Shown here: one piece after another, positions 1 through 10,789 of the stretch
Layout: each line of letters starts with the position of its first letter
Position numbering within the stretch: position 1 is the stretch's first letter
Source of the DNA: Blasia pusilla
Lineage: Eukaryota; Marchantiophyta; Marchantiopsida; Blasiales
Length of the DNA: 64,000 bases
Assembly (NCBI GenBank): GCA_050084515.1
Contig: CM114271.1
Span: forward strand, 26,784,001-26,848,000
Reading direction: 5' to 3'
The notes under the pieces: model-generated
Database searches by the model: none
The model's input: the letters and a program-made list of their open reading frames with translations, nothing else
Told to the model about the DNA's origin: nothing
Position numbers and translations under genes: made by a program

Positions 1-393
1 GCTATCAAGGAATCCGGACGCTAGCACCCTAGTCCTATCTCACACACATACAAGAAAGGTGCTCCAACGTCCCAACATGAGAAAGATGGCTTAGGAAATC
101 CATCTTCCTCTCTTATATAGGGTTGGGAAGAGCCAAAAGGCTTTTCCCCTAAAAATAGCCCTCCCCTTGGTAACTTGCGCGCACAAGTTACCAAGGGCAA
201 GTGACCTGGTCAACAAGTCACCCGGTTGTGAAAGACCTCAACATGAAAGTTTTCCGAAATGACGTTCCTTACACAATAGACCTATCCTCAACCTCATCCG
301 ACACCGTGGGACAAAGTTACACTCAAGATAGTCCACTGGCTCCTACGCCCTATCCACGATAGATCTCGGCCTATCGGCTACTCATATGTGACA
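1..393 (-). repeat. 3' LTR of element A (left copy)
   Basis: Matches 2560-2953 with scattered substitutions. On the minus strand it begins TGTCACAT, the usual TG of an LTR. The partner copy shows that one terminal base lies outside the window. The sequence after it (394-600) recurs at 33.09 kb and, inverted, at 50.6 kb, so it is the 3' untranslated part of the family. Confidence 0.85.
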
Positions 394-611
394 GCTGTCG
401 TGCGCATACATATCGCTACACAACATATATCGTTGGTCATATCTACACCACACAACACCGATCTTTCCGACACACGGGTCAATCCACACATGTACAAAAA
501 TCAACTCATACATATACATGGAGATCACGCAACCGCCCCCCTAGCTGGCACTTGGATCCCCCCAACTCCAGATAGAAAATATCACATCCCTCTCTTACAT
601 GATCTACTACC

Positions 612-758
612 CTATACACATCTCGGACACATCCATCGTCCCGTGGGAACCACATCAAGAGGGGGGGTCAGATATGACATATGCCACCCTCGAGAACAAC
701 CATCACATACCAACATGGTGGCTGCATCCCTTGCAGATCCGCACAACATACACCTCAA
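612..758 (-). CDS. PHD-finger segment at the 3' end of element A
   Basis: The minus-strand frame reads CMLCGS, then LVCDGCSRGWHMSYL, then RWMCPRC and a stop. This is the Cys4-His-Cys3 pattern of a PHD zinc finger, except that the Cys two residues after the His region is Tyr here. A better copy of the same domain lies at 33,402-33,635 in a related element. It sits downstream of the integrase core and just before the 3' LTR, the position where chromoviruses carry a chromodomain. PHD fingers bind histone H3 tails. A role in choosing insertion sites is inference. Confidence 0.65.
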   Translation of the reverse strand: MRCMLCGSARDAATMLVCDGCSRGWHMSYLTPPLDVVPTGRWMCPRCV

Positions 759-1035
759 GCCTCTGCGGTACCACTATCAAGCTCGGATCCACCATCCCAT
801 CTACGTTCGGAAGATGACATGGCGCTCAATTCCGCACATGATCCTTCCAAACCATACCATCCCGTCCCATCCCTGACGCCAAGGATTCCTGCCGACTAAA
901 GCGATAACCCATAGCCAACCATGGCAATTGTAGGTCCTACTCCCTCAATTGTCCCCGTTGCAAGCCATGCTTGCGCAATCCTCTCTTCACCGTCTGTACC
1001 ACTCTCTCCGCCAACCCATCCGCCTCAGGATGATC

Positions 1036-1422
1036 TCAGGACGTGGTGTGGTGATCTATCAGCGCCTGATCACACAAGGCATGAAACTCTCCCCTGAACT
1101 CGGTACCCTGGTCAGTCAACACCTCCGTCGGTGCACCAAAGTGACTAAGCACACAATCTAGAAACGCATAAGCTGTTCCCTCGCTCGCCCTGTCTGGAAG
1201 TGCCACCAACTCTATCCACTTGGAGAAATGCTCCACCATAACCAACACATACCTATGATGACGCCCCGTCAATGGCAAAGGTCCCGCAAAGTCTAAACTC
1301 CACCGATAACCTAAACCCGTAATCGGCAAAGGATGTAACTGCGGAGTGGGAGCATTGAAGGATGCTCGCACTCTATCACATACCATACATCTAGCCACAA
1401 ACTGCTGTACCCCACTATGCAT
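1036..1422 (-). CDS. Ty3/gypsy integrase fragment (element A)
   Basis: The translation begins with the end of an HHCC zinc finger (HSGVQQFVARCMVCDRVR) and continues into the integrase core: DFAGPLPLTGRHHRYVLVMV, EHFSKWIELVALPD, then LSHFGAPTEVLTDQGTEF. The Asp of DFAGPLP and the Asp of LTDQGTEF are the first two catalytic acidic residues. The final Glu region is lost after a stop. It inserts retrotransposon cDNA in the family; here it is a remnant. Confidence 0.85.
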   Translation of the reverse strand: MHSGVQQFVARCMVCDRVRASFNAPTPQLHPLPITGLGYRWSLDFAGPLPLTGRHHRYVLVMVEHFSKWIELVALPDRASEGTAYAFLDCVLSHFGAPTEVLTDQGTEFRGEFHALCDQALIDHHTTS

Positions 1423-1796
1423 GTCGCGCCTCCAAGAGTGAACTGGAGTAAGTTGTAAGTACGCTTTACTCCAAAATGTTCCAACTCCTCATGGGCATGT
1501 CGCACTACACTTGCTCGCTGGGAAGGATGAGGTACCACTCGTATCCTATCATCTCCCCATACCCGCAAAATATAAGTCCCCTCCCACCTGAACCTCCTGG
1601 CTCTCTGAAGGATCCGATCCCGCTCTCTAGCACTCAATGTACTCACTATGACGCCAGTGCGCAAGAACTCCACAACCTCCACGTCGTCATGGATATCACG
1701 ATCACGTGTCGCCTCCTCACTAACCTCCGGATCCAAAGACTCATCATCCAACCCCACCACTGGAGTCGTCACCTGTGGCTGACCTGCCATAGTCAA
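1311..1796 (-). CDS. RNase H-integrase linker and start of integrase zinc finger (element A)
   Basis: This frame carries the acidic linker normally found between RNase H and integrase, then WEGTYILRVWGDDRIRVVPH and RHAHEELEHFGVKRTYNLL, which is the N-terminal half of the integrase HHCC finger. It overlaps the integrase frame by about 110 bases because a frameshift separates the two halves of one finger. The same linker appears at 40.6-40.9 kb in element B. Confidence 0.7.
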   Translation of the reverse strand: MTMAGQPQVTTPVVGLDDESLDPEVSEEATRDRDIHDDVEVVEFLRTGVIVSTLSARERDRILQRARRFRWEGTYILRVWGDDRIRVVPHPSQRASVVRHAHEELEHFGVKRTYNLLQFTLGGATCIVGYSSLWLDVWYVIECEHPSMLPLRSYILCRLRV

Positions 1797-1979
1797 CCAA
1801 CAAAGTTAGGCAGATGCATGCCAATCAGGCATCGTCTCCTCATCACTCTCTCCGTGCCATCGAGCTCCTGTGTCGTCTCTCAGACTCGGACATGGGTTAC
1901 GACTCAACCCATCCGCATCCTGGTTCAGCCGACCTGGCCTATGAACCACCTCAAAGTCATACTCCTATAGTAATAGAGC

Positions 1980-2186
1980 TCACCTGGCAAGCTTTCTCGT
2001 AAGCTTGTCGGACTCCATCAACCTCCTCAACGGTTGATGATCAGTGATAAGTGTGAAAGGGTTGCCGAATAAATAGCACCTGAAATGTGCCACGGCCCAC
2101 ACTCTAGCCAAGCACTCTCCCTTGTAGGAGCTGTACTTAAAAGGAAATAAATGCGGGAGGGGGAAGGGGGGGGGGGGCATCGCCAT
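1980..2186 (-). CDS. Truncated Ty3/gypsy RNase H (element A)
   Basis: The residues KYSSYKGECLARVWAVAHFR and YLFGNPFTLITDHQPLRRLM are the centre of a gypsy RNase H domain, including the Glu and the D of TDH. The N-terminal part of the domain is missing. Upstream of KYSS the frame enters unrelated proline-rich sequence at a run of 13 G (2166-2178), which marks the deletion junction. Confidence 0.8.
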   Translation of the reverse strand: MAMPPPPFPLPHLFPFKYSSYKGECLARVWAVAHFRCYLFGNPFTLITDHQPLRRLMESDKLTRKLAR

Positions 2187-2189
2187 TCA

Positions 2190-2559
2190 CCCGTCCACGC
2201 CCGCCGTCGTCCACTTGTCTGCGCTCGTGCGACCTAAACGCCTCCTGCTCTTTCCCAACACTCTCGCTACTCTTGACGATGCACTCGCCGCCCCACTCCG
2301 TACTACACTCTATCACTGTCCTCAATCCTTGTGCACCAGCAAACTCTGAGAAAAACGGACAGAGCTTCCGCCCACGGTCTTCGGAACAAAAAAATGACCA
2401 ACACCTACAACACACGCGTCTCCAGGGACTCCCGACCAAGGCAACTCGCTTGCCTACCTACAAGCAACAAATTCCCACCAGCCCCCTAGCATCTTTCTCA
2501 TGTAAAAATAAAGAGTAGTAAAGCCCCCTACATCGATATATCGAACATCGTCCACCCTT
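2190..2559 (-). other. Leader/deletion-junction sequence of element A
   Basis: This stretch lies between the minus-strand 5' LTR and truncated RNase H. No recognisable gag or protease is present. The open frames here are short and low-complexity, and I do not call a gene. Confidence 0.4.
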
Positions 2560-2953
2560 TGCTATCAAGGAACCCGGACGCTAGCACCCTAGTCCTATCT
2601 CACACACATACAAGAGAGGTGCTCCAACAAGCCCAACATGAGGAAGATGGCTTAGGAAAGCCATCTTCCTCTCTTATATAGGGTTGGGAAGAGCCAAAAG
2701 GCTCTTCCCCTAAAAATAACCCTCCCCTTGGTAACTTGCGCGCACAGGTTACCAGGGGCGGGTGACCTGGTCAACAAGTCACCCAGCTGTGAAAGACCTC
2801 AACATGAAAGTTGTCCGAAATGACGTTCTGACACAATGGACCTATCCTCAACCTCATCCGATACCGTGGGAGAAAGTTACACTCAAGATAGTCCACTGGC
2901 TCCTACGCCCTATCCACGATAGATCTCGGCCTATCGGCTACTCAAATGTGACA
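2560..2953 (-). repeat. 5' LTR of element A (right copy)
   Basis: It is 394 bp, bounded by TG and CA, and a direct repeat of 1-393. It contains the TATA-like TCTTATATAGGG on the plus strand, present in both copies. The host sequence resumes at 2954 with TAATGG. Confidence 0.85.
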
Positions 2954-5900
2954 TAATGGAGGTGTATTTCCAATATAATATTTAGTAAATATGTATATCC
3001 ATTGACACTGTCTGCATGCGTGCATTGATATATTGACCCATTTATAAACCTTACACCGTCCAAAAGAAGGAAGAAACAAATGACAACTTTTATGAATCAA
3101 AATGGATCAAAGTGATGCAGATGGGCACATGTGACTCCACCACACGAATTTAAAACCACCTTTGAGAATTCTATCTCATGCATGGACATAATGAAATTTT
3201 CCTAGAGGCGTCTCGATGATGATGATCAATTTCACGACATATGCTATCTTCAAAGGGGGGGGATGAAGGTCCACTATCGATAATCCATTGTTGACTTGCA
3301 TGTTTTTGGTCCCATTCTGAGCTATGAGGCATTGGCTATCCAATACAACATCACATGGCCTCTAAAGTGCTTCTTCCATCCTCTTTGTAAGAGATATAAA
3401 AATCATAAGATAACCAAGATAAATGGTGAGATCACGGTAGGGAGAGATGGCAAAATTGGTTGAAATTAAGTGAATTATTCACAAAAAATAGGGATTCACT
3501 ATTTTGGGAGTCCATAGACGCGCAATACACTTGCAACACACTCATACCATATTTGCAAAGTACTTACAAATGAAATTTGTCTTTGTGAGTCTTTAGACTC
3601 GTACACATGGCCATTGTACATAAAATCCTGCAAATTGGACTCATAAGGTGCTTGCACTTAATCCATAATTGGAATAGGTGCATTTTTTGGGTCTCAACTT
3701 GTAGAAGACTCAAAAAAACTAAAGAATACTTGAAAAAATGAAAATCTCCTTATTTTCCCTCTTTTTCATCTAACATTTGTTGGACTCTAAGACCACTTTT
3801 GGATCATTTCATGGCTTCGTGAAGCCATGTAATTCTTTCATTGATTTTTTTTTCAGGTTCTACATATGTCTAGGAGGGGTGAATGAATTCGATCCCGCCT
3901 GTCGATAAACGATCCAGATGACCATCTAAGGGGCGTTTTGAAAAAGAGAGAGCGTTATGGAAGATTCCTTGTAAACAATGGTCACTCGCTTCAAATTTGA
4001 CCATCGTCATTGAATGAAGATTGGTGCACGGAAGCTTATGGAAATAATGTGGATAATATGAAGCGGGAGGTGTGGGTGTTGGCAATATCAACACACAAAA
4101 ACTATGATGTTGCAAGTTGGAGGCTCTTTTTGCAACTATCTTAGCAAATTTGTGTGAGATGTTATCCACAACAGAACTCAACTAATAAGTAGATTGTGAT
4201 CGAACATATAAAATTCTGAGATGAACTCATCTTCTTATCTTTTAAATTATGTATATAAAAAACTACTCATAAAGCTATGACAAATCGATGTCATTGGCTT
4301 TTCTTTCAATCCCCTCTCATGCTATTCAAATTATTTTCTTGTCATTTGATTCCATAGCTCAATTGTAACCTTGTGTTTTTTCAAAAATCCAATCAACACG
4401 TGGGATCCCGGATTCTTACTTACCAATGAATGTTGATTAATACTACGTGTCGTGCATTTAAATCCTTTGGTGTTAGTCTAGTGTGATGCAAAAGCTTGCA
4501 TTCAATCAATCTTGCTCTCAATATTTATCTTGACCCAAATATACTCATATTAGCCCTATTTTGGATTATCTAGGCTTACAACTTCTTAGTCTCAGTCTTA
4601 AATTATCCCTCAAGCACAACCTTCGTAGATGCAATCAAATACCAACTTAACCCCTCACTCCCCAACACAAGCAGGTTATTCAAGATTTTGGATAGGTTCC
4701 TTGATACTTAGAGGACTATTACTATTGTAGTGCTCTTGGCGGTTTCAACTACCCTTTAGACCTCAAATGAGTCTCAAACCAAAAGTCAAATCTAAGCTTG
4801 ATATCAAGGTCCAAGGTTAGGGTCCAAAACTATACTACATGGACTTTGCTTAGTGTTAAAATCCCAATCCTAACTTTTGAGTCCATCTCATCCCCATGGT
4901 TCCCAAGCTGGGATCTAGGATTCAAAACCTTATGGAGACCCTCTCCCTTACGTATTGTTATAGAGGTGTTTGGCCCCTCCTTTCCAAAGAGTCCCTCCTG
5001 GGCCATTTCTTGTGTCTCTAAACCCAAACTATCATTCCAAAAATTATGGGATTGTTTCAAGACTTTTGCTTGTGAATTTGTCCAAATCTTGAGCTATTCT
5101 AAAATTCCACCCCACATTTTTTCATGCTTTTTCAAGTCACAACCATTATCATTTGAGTGCCCATTTAGGATCTCATCTCTCTTTTGCAACTTATATCTTG
5201 CTTATGATATTCTGGCACGTTTCCATCCTAATGTGAGCCCCTAGAATTTTTGATATTTTGTGTTGATGGGCGTTTGGTCATGAGGTTGCAACATATTTAG
5301 TAGGGAATGTGAAACACCTTATCGAGTGAATTATATTCCAAATACTAATTTTATTTCTTAATTGGGGAAGAAATATTTTATCTCTAAAAAAATGAGAATA
5401 TTTATTTTATGAAGTTGTAATGAGCAAGTGAAGAGGAGACAATGCATTCAAAGGAGATTGTATCTTGCAATATTTGGAAACAAATACCTCCCTATATATC
5501 CACTTTCACATGTTTGTGCTTAACCCCACAACCTTAATATTCGAGATTCTTATGAGGGGATGTTTGACACTCCCTAGGTGGTAGTTCAAATGTCCATGCA
5601 TCATTTTAATGACCTCTATTATCATCCATTCAAGGATCTCAACTGAAAGAAAGTTATTTGTTCATGCCTACATTCATGATCTTTTTTGGTGGAAATTATA
5701 TGTTTCTAGCTAGTCTTTAAAAGTGTATAAAGTATTTCTCTAATGCCAATTGGCTTTTGGACACAAAATAAAAAAGAACACCCATTTTCCCAAGCTTCTT
5801 CCTCTAGGTGATTTGAGAAAACAAATGGAAAATTTGAATCCAACCTAATTGGATCAACATGTGACCCTATTTCTTCCTAAACCATGGTTTATGTTCAAAT

Positions 5901-8900
5901 AATCATACATGTGCTTATCATCATGACAACGTTAAAGTGCACTATATAAAGCCCAAGTGCACACTTACAAGGGATTCAAAAATAACTTGCAAATATATTT
6001 TGTAATTGATGTATGGGAAATTTTTAGTACCAATGACTTATCCTATATGGGTAGCATGCACTTAGTGTGTCACACAATTATCTAGATGGACGTACACATG
6101 TAGTTGTAGATGGATCACCACCTCTATTCCTATATGTGATTGGATAGATGTAGTGATTGTCCACACCCAAAAAGGACTCACACCATCCAATCAATTATAA
6201 GAATGTTGTTTACTAATCTAGTGGATGATTTTAATTAACCTTCCTCGGAATCCCCATGACTAAGATCTAGGGCCTCTAATTGTGTAGGTGCCTCACACTC
6301 TCTCTATCAATCTTGATGTCCAAGGTTGCACATGGAAAAAAATTGCGTTTGCGAACATATCCATGGACTTACGTTCGTCTTATGAAAGGATTTGTTCATA
6401 TGGGCCCCACTTCATCCTCTTTCTCATTCCCCCCACTTGCCTATGTTGTGCACCTTCTCGTTTCTTCCTCTCGCCCTAGCCTCCCCCCGTCTGCCCCTAC
6501 CTTGCCTTCCACCATGAGCTATAAATGTGGGCCCAACCTCTTGCAATCCATAATTGTGGATATGCCCTACGGGACCCGTGCCTAGATGTTCTTGGAACTT
6601 GGTTGCATGCATGGGCTTATGACACAAGAACAAGTGAGGGCTTGGATTAAGGGAGGCATGCAGGGATTGAATGTGTGTGTGGGCTATGAGCCCTTTTCTG
6701 GCTTGTTGTTGGCTTGCACAGTGCAACGGATATGCACGTTTTGTACATGCCTTATACGAGCCTATCACGAACTCGATGCGAAACACTACAAGTGAGCCGC
6801 GGACTTGGTGCAAGCTACAAAATAGGTGGCAAGAATGGGTGATGGGATTTTGGACTAGATGTGGGCTGGCCGAGCTTGGAAATACGTTGCGGTTGGGGCA
6901 GGCTCGAGTGCGGACCATAGGAACTTGGGCTCACATGATCATGTTTGTCTCACGGATGGACATAATTCTATGGATACAGACATGTGTGCGGACAAGGACT
7001 TTGTCTGTATGCAACCTTATGCATAACCATGTTGATGTCCTCCTCCTCTAGACTCTACAATGTGGAATCGCTGGTCGACTCTACTCAATGAGATGTCCTC
7101 CGCCTACGCCTTTGGCACAACATCCAAAAGGATATCTAGTGGACTGCTCAGCAACCATGACTCTTGTTAGTGTGCGGCATATGAAGGATCTTGTAAGTGA
7201 TTCGCTGCCGCTTTCAAGATTGAGACTATACCCCAAATTGCAAATATTATCTCACACATCTTCTTGTTGTGACAAATGATGTCATTTTCGGTTCGAGATA
7301 AATGCCAAACCATACATTCTATCACAAATCAAACCCCCAAACAAGTATTAGACTTATTCTAAATACTAAGGAAATATCCAAAAAAAAAAAGCATTGGATG
7401 TTTGATATACTCCCGAAGGCATCTCAAGATGCTTCTACTACACCTTTTTTAAATGGATATATTACCTTCAATGTTTCCTAAGATTGCCGCAACTCCAGTG
7501 CTTGTTGTTGATCCACTTTCTCTATTGCGTAGGATCACCAATGTGTACCAAGTCCCATCTTATAATGGACATTTTTATTAAAAATTTATGGAAAAATGAA
7601 TTTTGCAATGCATATGGTTTGAAGGGAAACATTTACATAGAAATTAAACATTCATCCAATGACATAATGTTTTTGGAATTTTGCACCACTATGTAGAGTG
7701 CCATAAGAGTAACTCTAGAAAATTTATATAATTTCTCCAAATGACTTCAAATTGCGTGTGTAAACATTTTTCTCCTTGTTATATGTTCCAATTCCAATAG
7801 TAATATAGATAGATAGAGCTCTCATAAGTAAGTGTGGAGAATTATAATATGAAGTCATTGGAAACACGTTGAACTTCTATAATTAAACAATAAAAATTGA
7901 AAGAATAAGGGTAGATAGAATCCCTTATCACGTGGGGCAAAGAGTTATGGTTTCCTTTTCCAATCTCCATCTCTAAATTGAGAAAAAGTAGGTCATTCAT
8001 TTTTATTTTTTTTAAGAGCATAATTTAAACTTTTCTCACAACCAAGCTTGAAGATTAAAAATAACGGAGGAAGGAAATTGCTTTCATCATTTTGAAGAAT
8101 AATTCTTGTTCACGATTCTCTTATTATCTATTTTCATCATTTTTGCAAAATATAACTTAAGTTTTCCTCCAAACTAAACCTGAAAATAAGAATCAATTTT
8201 TTTGGGCGGAAGGCTTTAAAAAATTTGCGTGGGAAAAAAAATAATGAACAGGAAGGAGACTTAGGAAGATTTCATGAAGATTGGATTCAATTTTTTTTGA
8301 AACTTTTCTAAAACAAAAATTTAAGATAATGACTTATTCCTCCTCATAAAGTTCAAAATTTGGCAATATTTTTATTTCAAAATTGGAAAAAAAGATAATA
8401 ATGAACACAAGGGATTCTTAGAAACATTACATGAAGAATTAGAAAATTAAATTTAAAATTAAATTTAATCTAGTCATGAAAACCTAAGCTTAAACTTTTT
8501 GGATTACTTATTTTGAAGGGGGCAACATTTTTGAAGCCTTTGACACATATTGCCCAATTAACTCATCATACCGAGGAGGCACTTTTCGATAATAGAATAT
8601 ATATACTAGTCGGTATTCCTTGCCATGCACGGAGTGAAGAGATTAATCATGTTACATACAAAATCTATTTCTCATTGCTTGCAGAGGAGGAAAATATTTT
8701 AGTACCGCCCCTAGGACAGAAAACATTTTCTTACCGCCCGATTGTCACATGTCAAGCAAAGAGATGTTTGCAAATTAAAAAAGATAATTCATATTACAAT
8801 AGGGAAAAAGAAATATTTTCTATTTTACAGGCAACAAGAAAATATTTCCTCCTCTAGGAGCGCCAAGAAAAAGATTTTAAGTGCAATCTTTTCAATCCGG

Positions 8901-9990
8901 TGGGCTGCTCACTAGTATCATACCATTAAGGGCGTTAGCCCTTTGCTAAGAAGCTCCCACGGAACGCCACGTGTGAAGCATGTCAGATATCCAATTATTG
9001 TTTAATTTTCCCCGTACTAAGCTAAGATTTGAATAGAAAAAAGAGATTTTTAAAATAATAACTGTTTTTTTGTTTTAAGAAAAAAATTAATTAAAAATAA
9101 AATCCAAAAATCAAAATTATCTTTTTTTTTCATTTCATAAATTAAAATTTCAACATTTAGGGAAAAAACTAAAATTTTTAATTTAAATTTAATTTTGGAA
9201 GGGAAATTACATATTACTTTAGAAATATGTCCTTTAGTCTCCTTTTCAAGCTTTCATTGTGAGGGATTTTTTAAGAATATTTTGAGACAAACTTTGGATG
9301 AAAATCAGTGACTTTTTTTTTACTAATTGAGAAACTTTGAATACCCCCTATCAAATTTGTCATAAATTGATGGATTGTTTAATTTTACAGTATACTAATC
9401 AGAAAATAGGAACGGGTAAGGTTTTAATAATAATAATTTATTTATAATTAACTCAAATTCAAATATCTTCCCCATGAAATCTTCATTGTCTTATTTTTTT
9501 TAATCTTTCCTCATTTTAAAATTTCAAATTATTTTTTGAGGTTCATGCAAACAAAATTTAAAGTTTAGTTTTGAGGGGAAATTAATTTTTCTTTTGGGGA
9601 AAAAATGAAGAGGATAATAGGACACTAATGGGACAAGAATTATTCTTCAAAATAAGGGAAGACATATTATTTCTATTTTCTTTCAAGTTAGATTGGGGCA
9701 AACTTTAATCCCTCTTTTGGGAAAAAAAAGCATCAAAATAATTGATGTTCTTTTATTTATTGAAAGACAGGGATTGGAAAAAGTTAAATTATTTTTTCAA
9801 AATTAATAAAAGAAAATGTATGAAAATTGTCTTGAGCGGAATTAGAAATTTTATAAAAAATAGATCTTTCTTATTTTTTTTTATCGTGTGTCCACTTTTT
9901 ACGGTAGATTACTAGTAGATAATATAATATATTAAGATAGATTTAGCCTCCATCTTAAGCGTTAACGATGATCTTCTAAACCCTTAAGCC
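2954..9990. other. AT-rich region without a recognisable gene
   Basis: The open frames (for example at 3.9-4.2, 4.8-5.2, 6.3-7.05 and 8.5-8.86 kb) are short, overlap on both strands and show no domain I recognise. Long A and T runs dominate 7.9-9.9 kb. A block near 8,826-8,915 resembles sequence at 22.14 kb and ends CTAG followed by T, a Helitron-like end reported as a finding only. Confidence 0.5.
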
Positions 9991-10204
9991 CACGAAGAGA
10001 AGCACTACGACTGTCTGACCGAATTGAGGCCATAGAACTCCAGTTCGTGGGGTTTTGGTCTTCTGTGCTTTAGTTCACGCTGTTCCGGGCGCAGGAAACG
10101 CAAGCGCAGAGCCTGACAGCGTTTGGTGCACGGGATTATCCGCAGCGTTTGAAGAGGTTGAGGATTCCCGTCGTCCAACTGCGCGGATTCTGCAGCTGAC
10201 GAAA

Positions 10205-10755
10205 GACATAGCTTCGCGCGCGTGGAGTCTGGAATCTGTAGTGAGGAGAAAGGTCTCATGAGATTGTTGCACCGAAAGAGAATTACGCGCTGAGAGTCTG
10301 GAGCAGACAGGACGCTGCGGTTTTACTCTGCTGTGGCTCACGCACAGAAATAGAGCTCCGCGGATTGGATCTGTAGGCAGAGGGAGGTGGAGCTTTACTG
10401 AGAAGCTCGGAGTGAGAGAGCATTGCGCGCGTTGAATCTGCGGCGTAGAGGACGCTGAGTCTCCGGTGACTCTTGGACCGACAGAGAGTTGCGCGCATTG
10501 AATCTGTAGCGTCGAGAAGGTGAAGGTTCCGTGTGAGTGTCGGACCGAAAGAGCATTTCATGCCTTGAGCTTTTAGCGGAGAGGACGCTAAGCGTTTCCT
10601 GTGGTTCTTGCACCGAAAGAGAGTTCCGAGCTTTGAATCTGTAGCGTCGAGAAGGTTAAGGTTTCCTGTGAGTCTTGCACGGGAAGAGATTTTCGCGCAG
10701 CGAATCGGTTGCGTCGAGAAGGTGAAGATTTCCTGTGATTCTTGCAGTGATTGAG
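10205..10755. repeat. ~67 bp tandem repeat upstream of gatB (about 8 units)
   Basis: A degenerate unit carrying TTGCACCGAAAGAGAG, TTGAATCTGTAGCGTCGAG and TTCCTGTGAGTCTTGCAC recurs. Equivalent bases fall at about 10239, 10302, 10374, 10441, 10507, 10574, 10642 and 10710, so the period is 66-68 bp apart from the loosest unit. The array ends about 35 bp before the gatB start codon, so it probably occupies the 5' UTR or promoter. Long open frames on both strands here are by-products of the repeat. Confidence 0.85.
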
Positions 10756-10789
10756 AATTTTGCCTGTAGCACACCCGTTGAGGAGCTCC

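Larger units (their letters stand above)
1..2953 (-). mobile_element. Internally deleted Ty3/gypsy LTR retrotransposon (element A)
   Basis: Two near-identical ~394 bp blocks in the same orientation (1-393 and 2560-2953) flank minus-strand RNase H, integrase and PHD-finger coding remnants. Read on the minus strand the order is 5' LTR, short leader, RNase H, linker, integrase, PHD finger, 3' LTR. Gag, protease and reverse transcriptase are absent, so about 3 kb has been lost between the leader and RNase H, and the copy cannot move by itself. The left LTR lacks its first base because the window begins there, so the target duplication cannot be checked. Confidence 0.85.

Noticed and set aside
388-876. 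162-codon plus-strand frame at the left end
   Set aside because: It lies opposite the PHD-finger and 3' untranslated region of the minus-strand gypsy element, and its His/Pro-rich content is a by-product.
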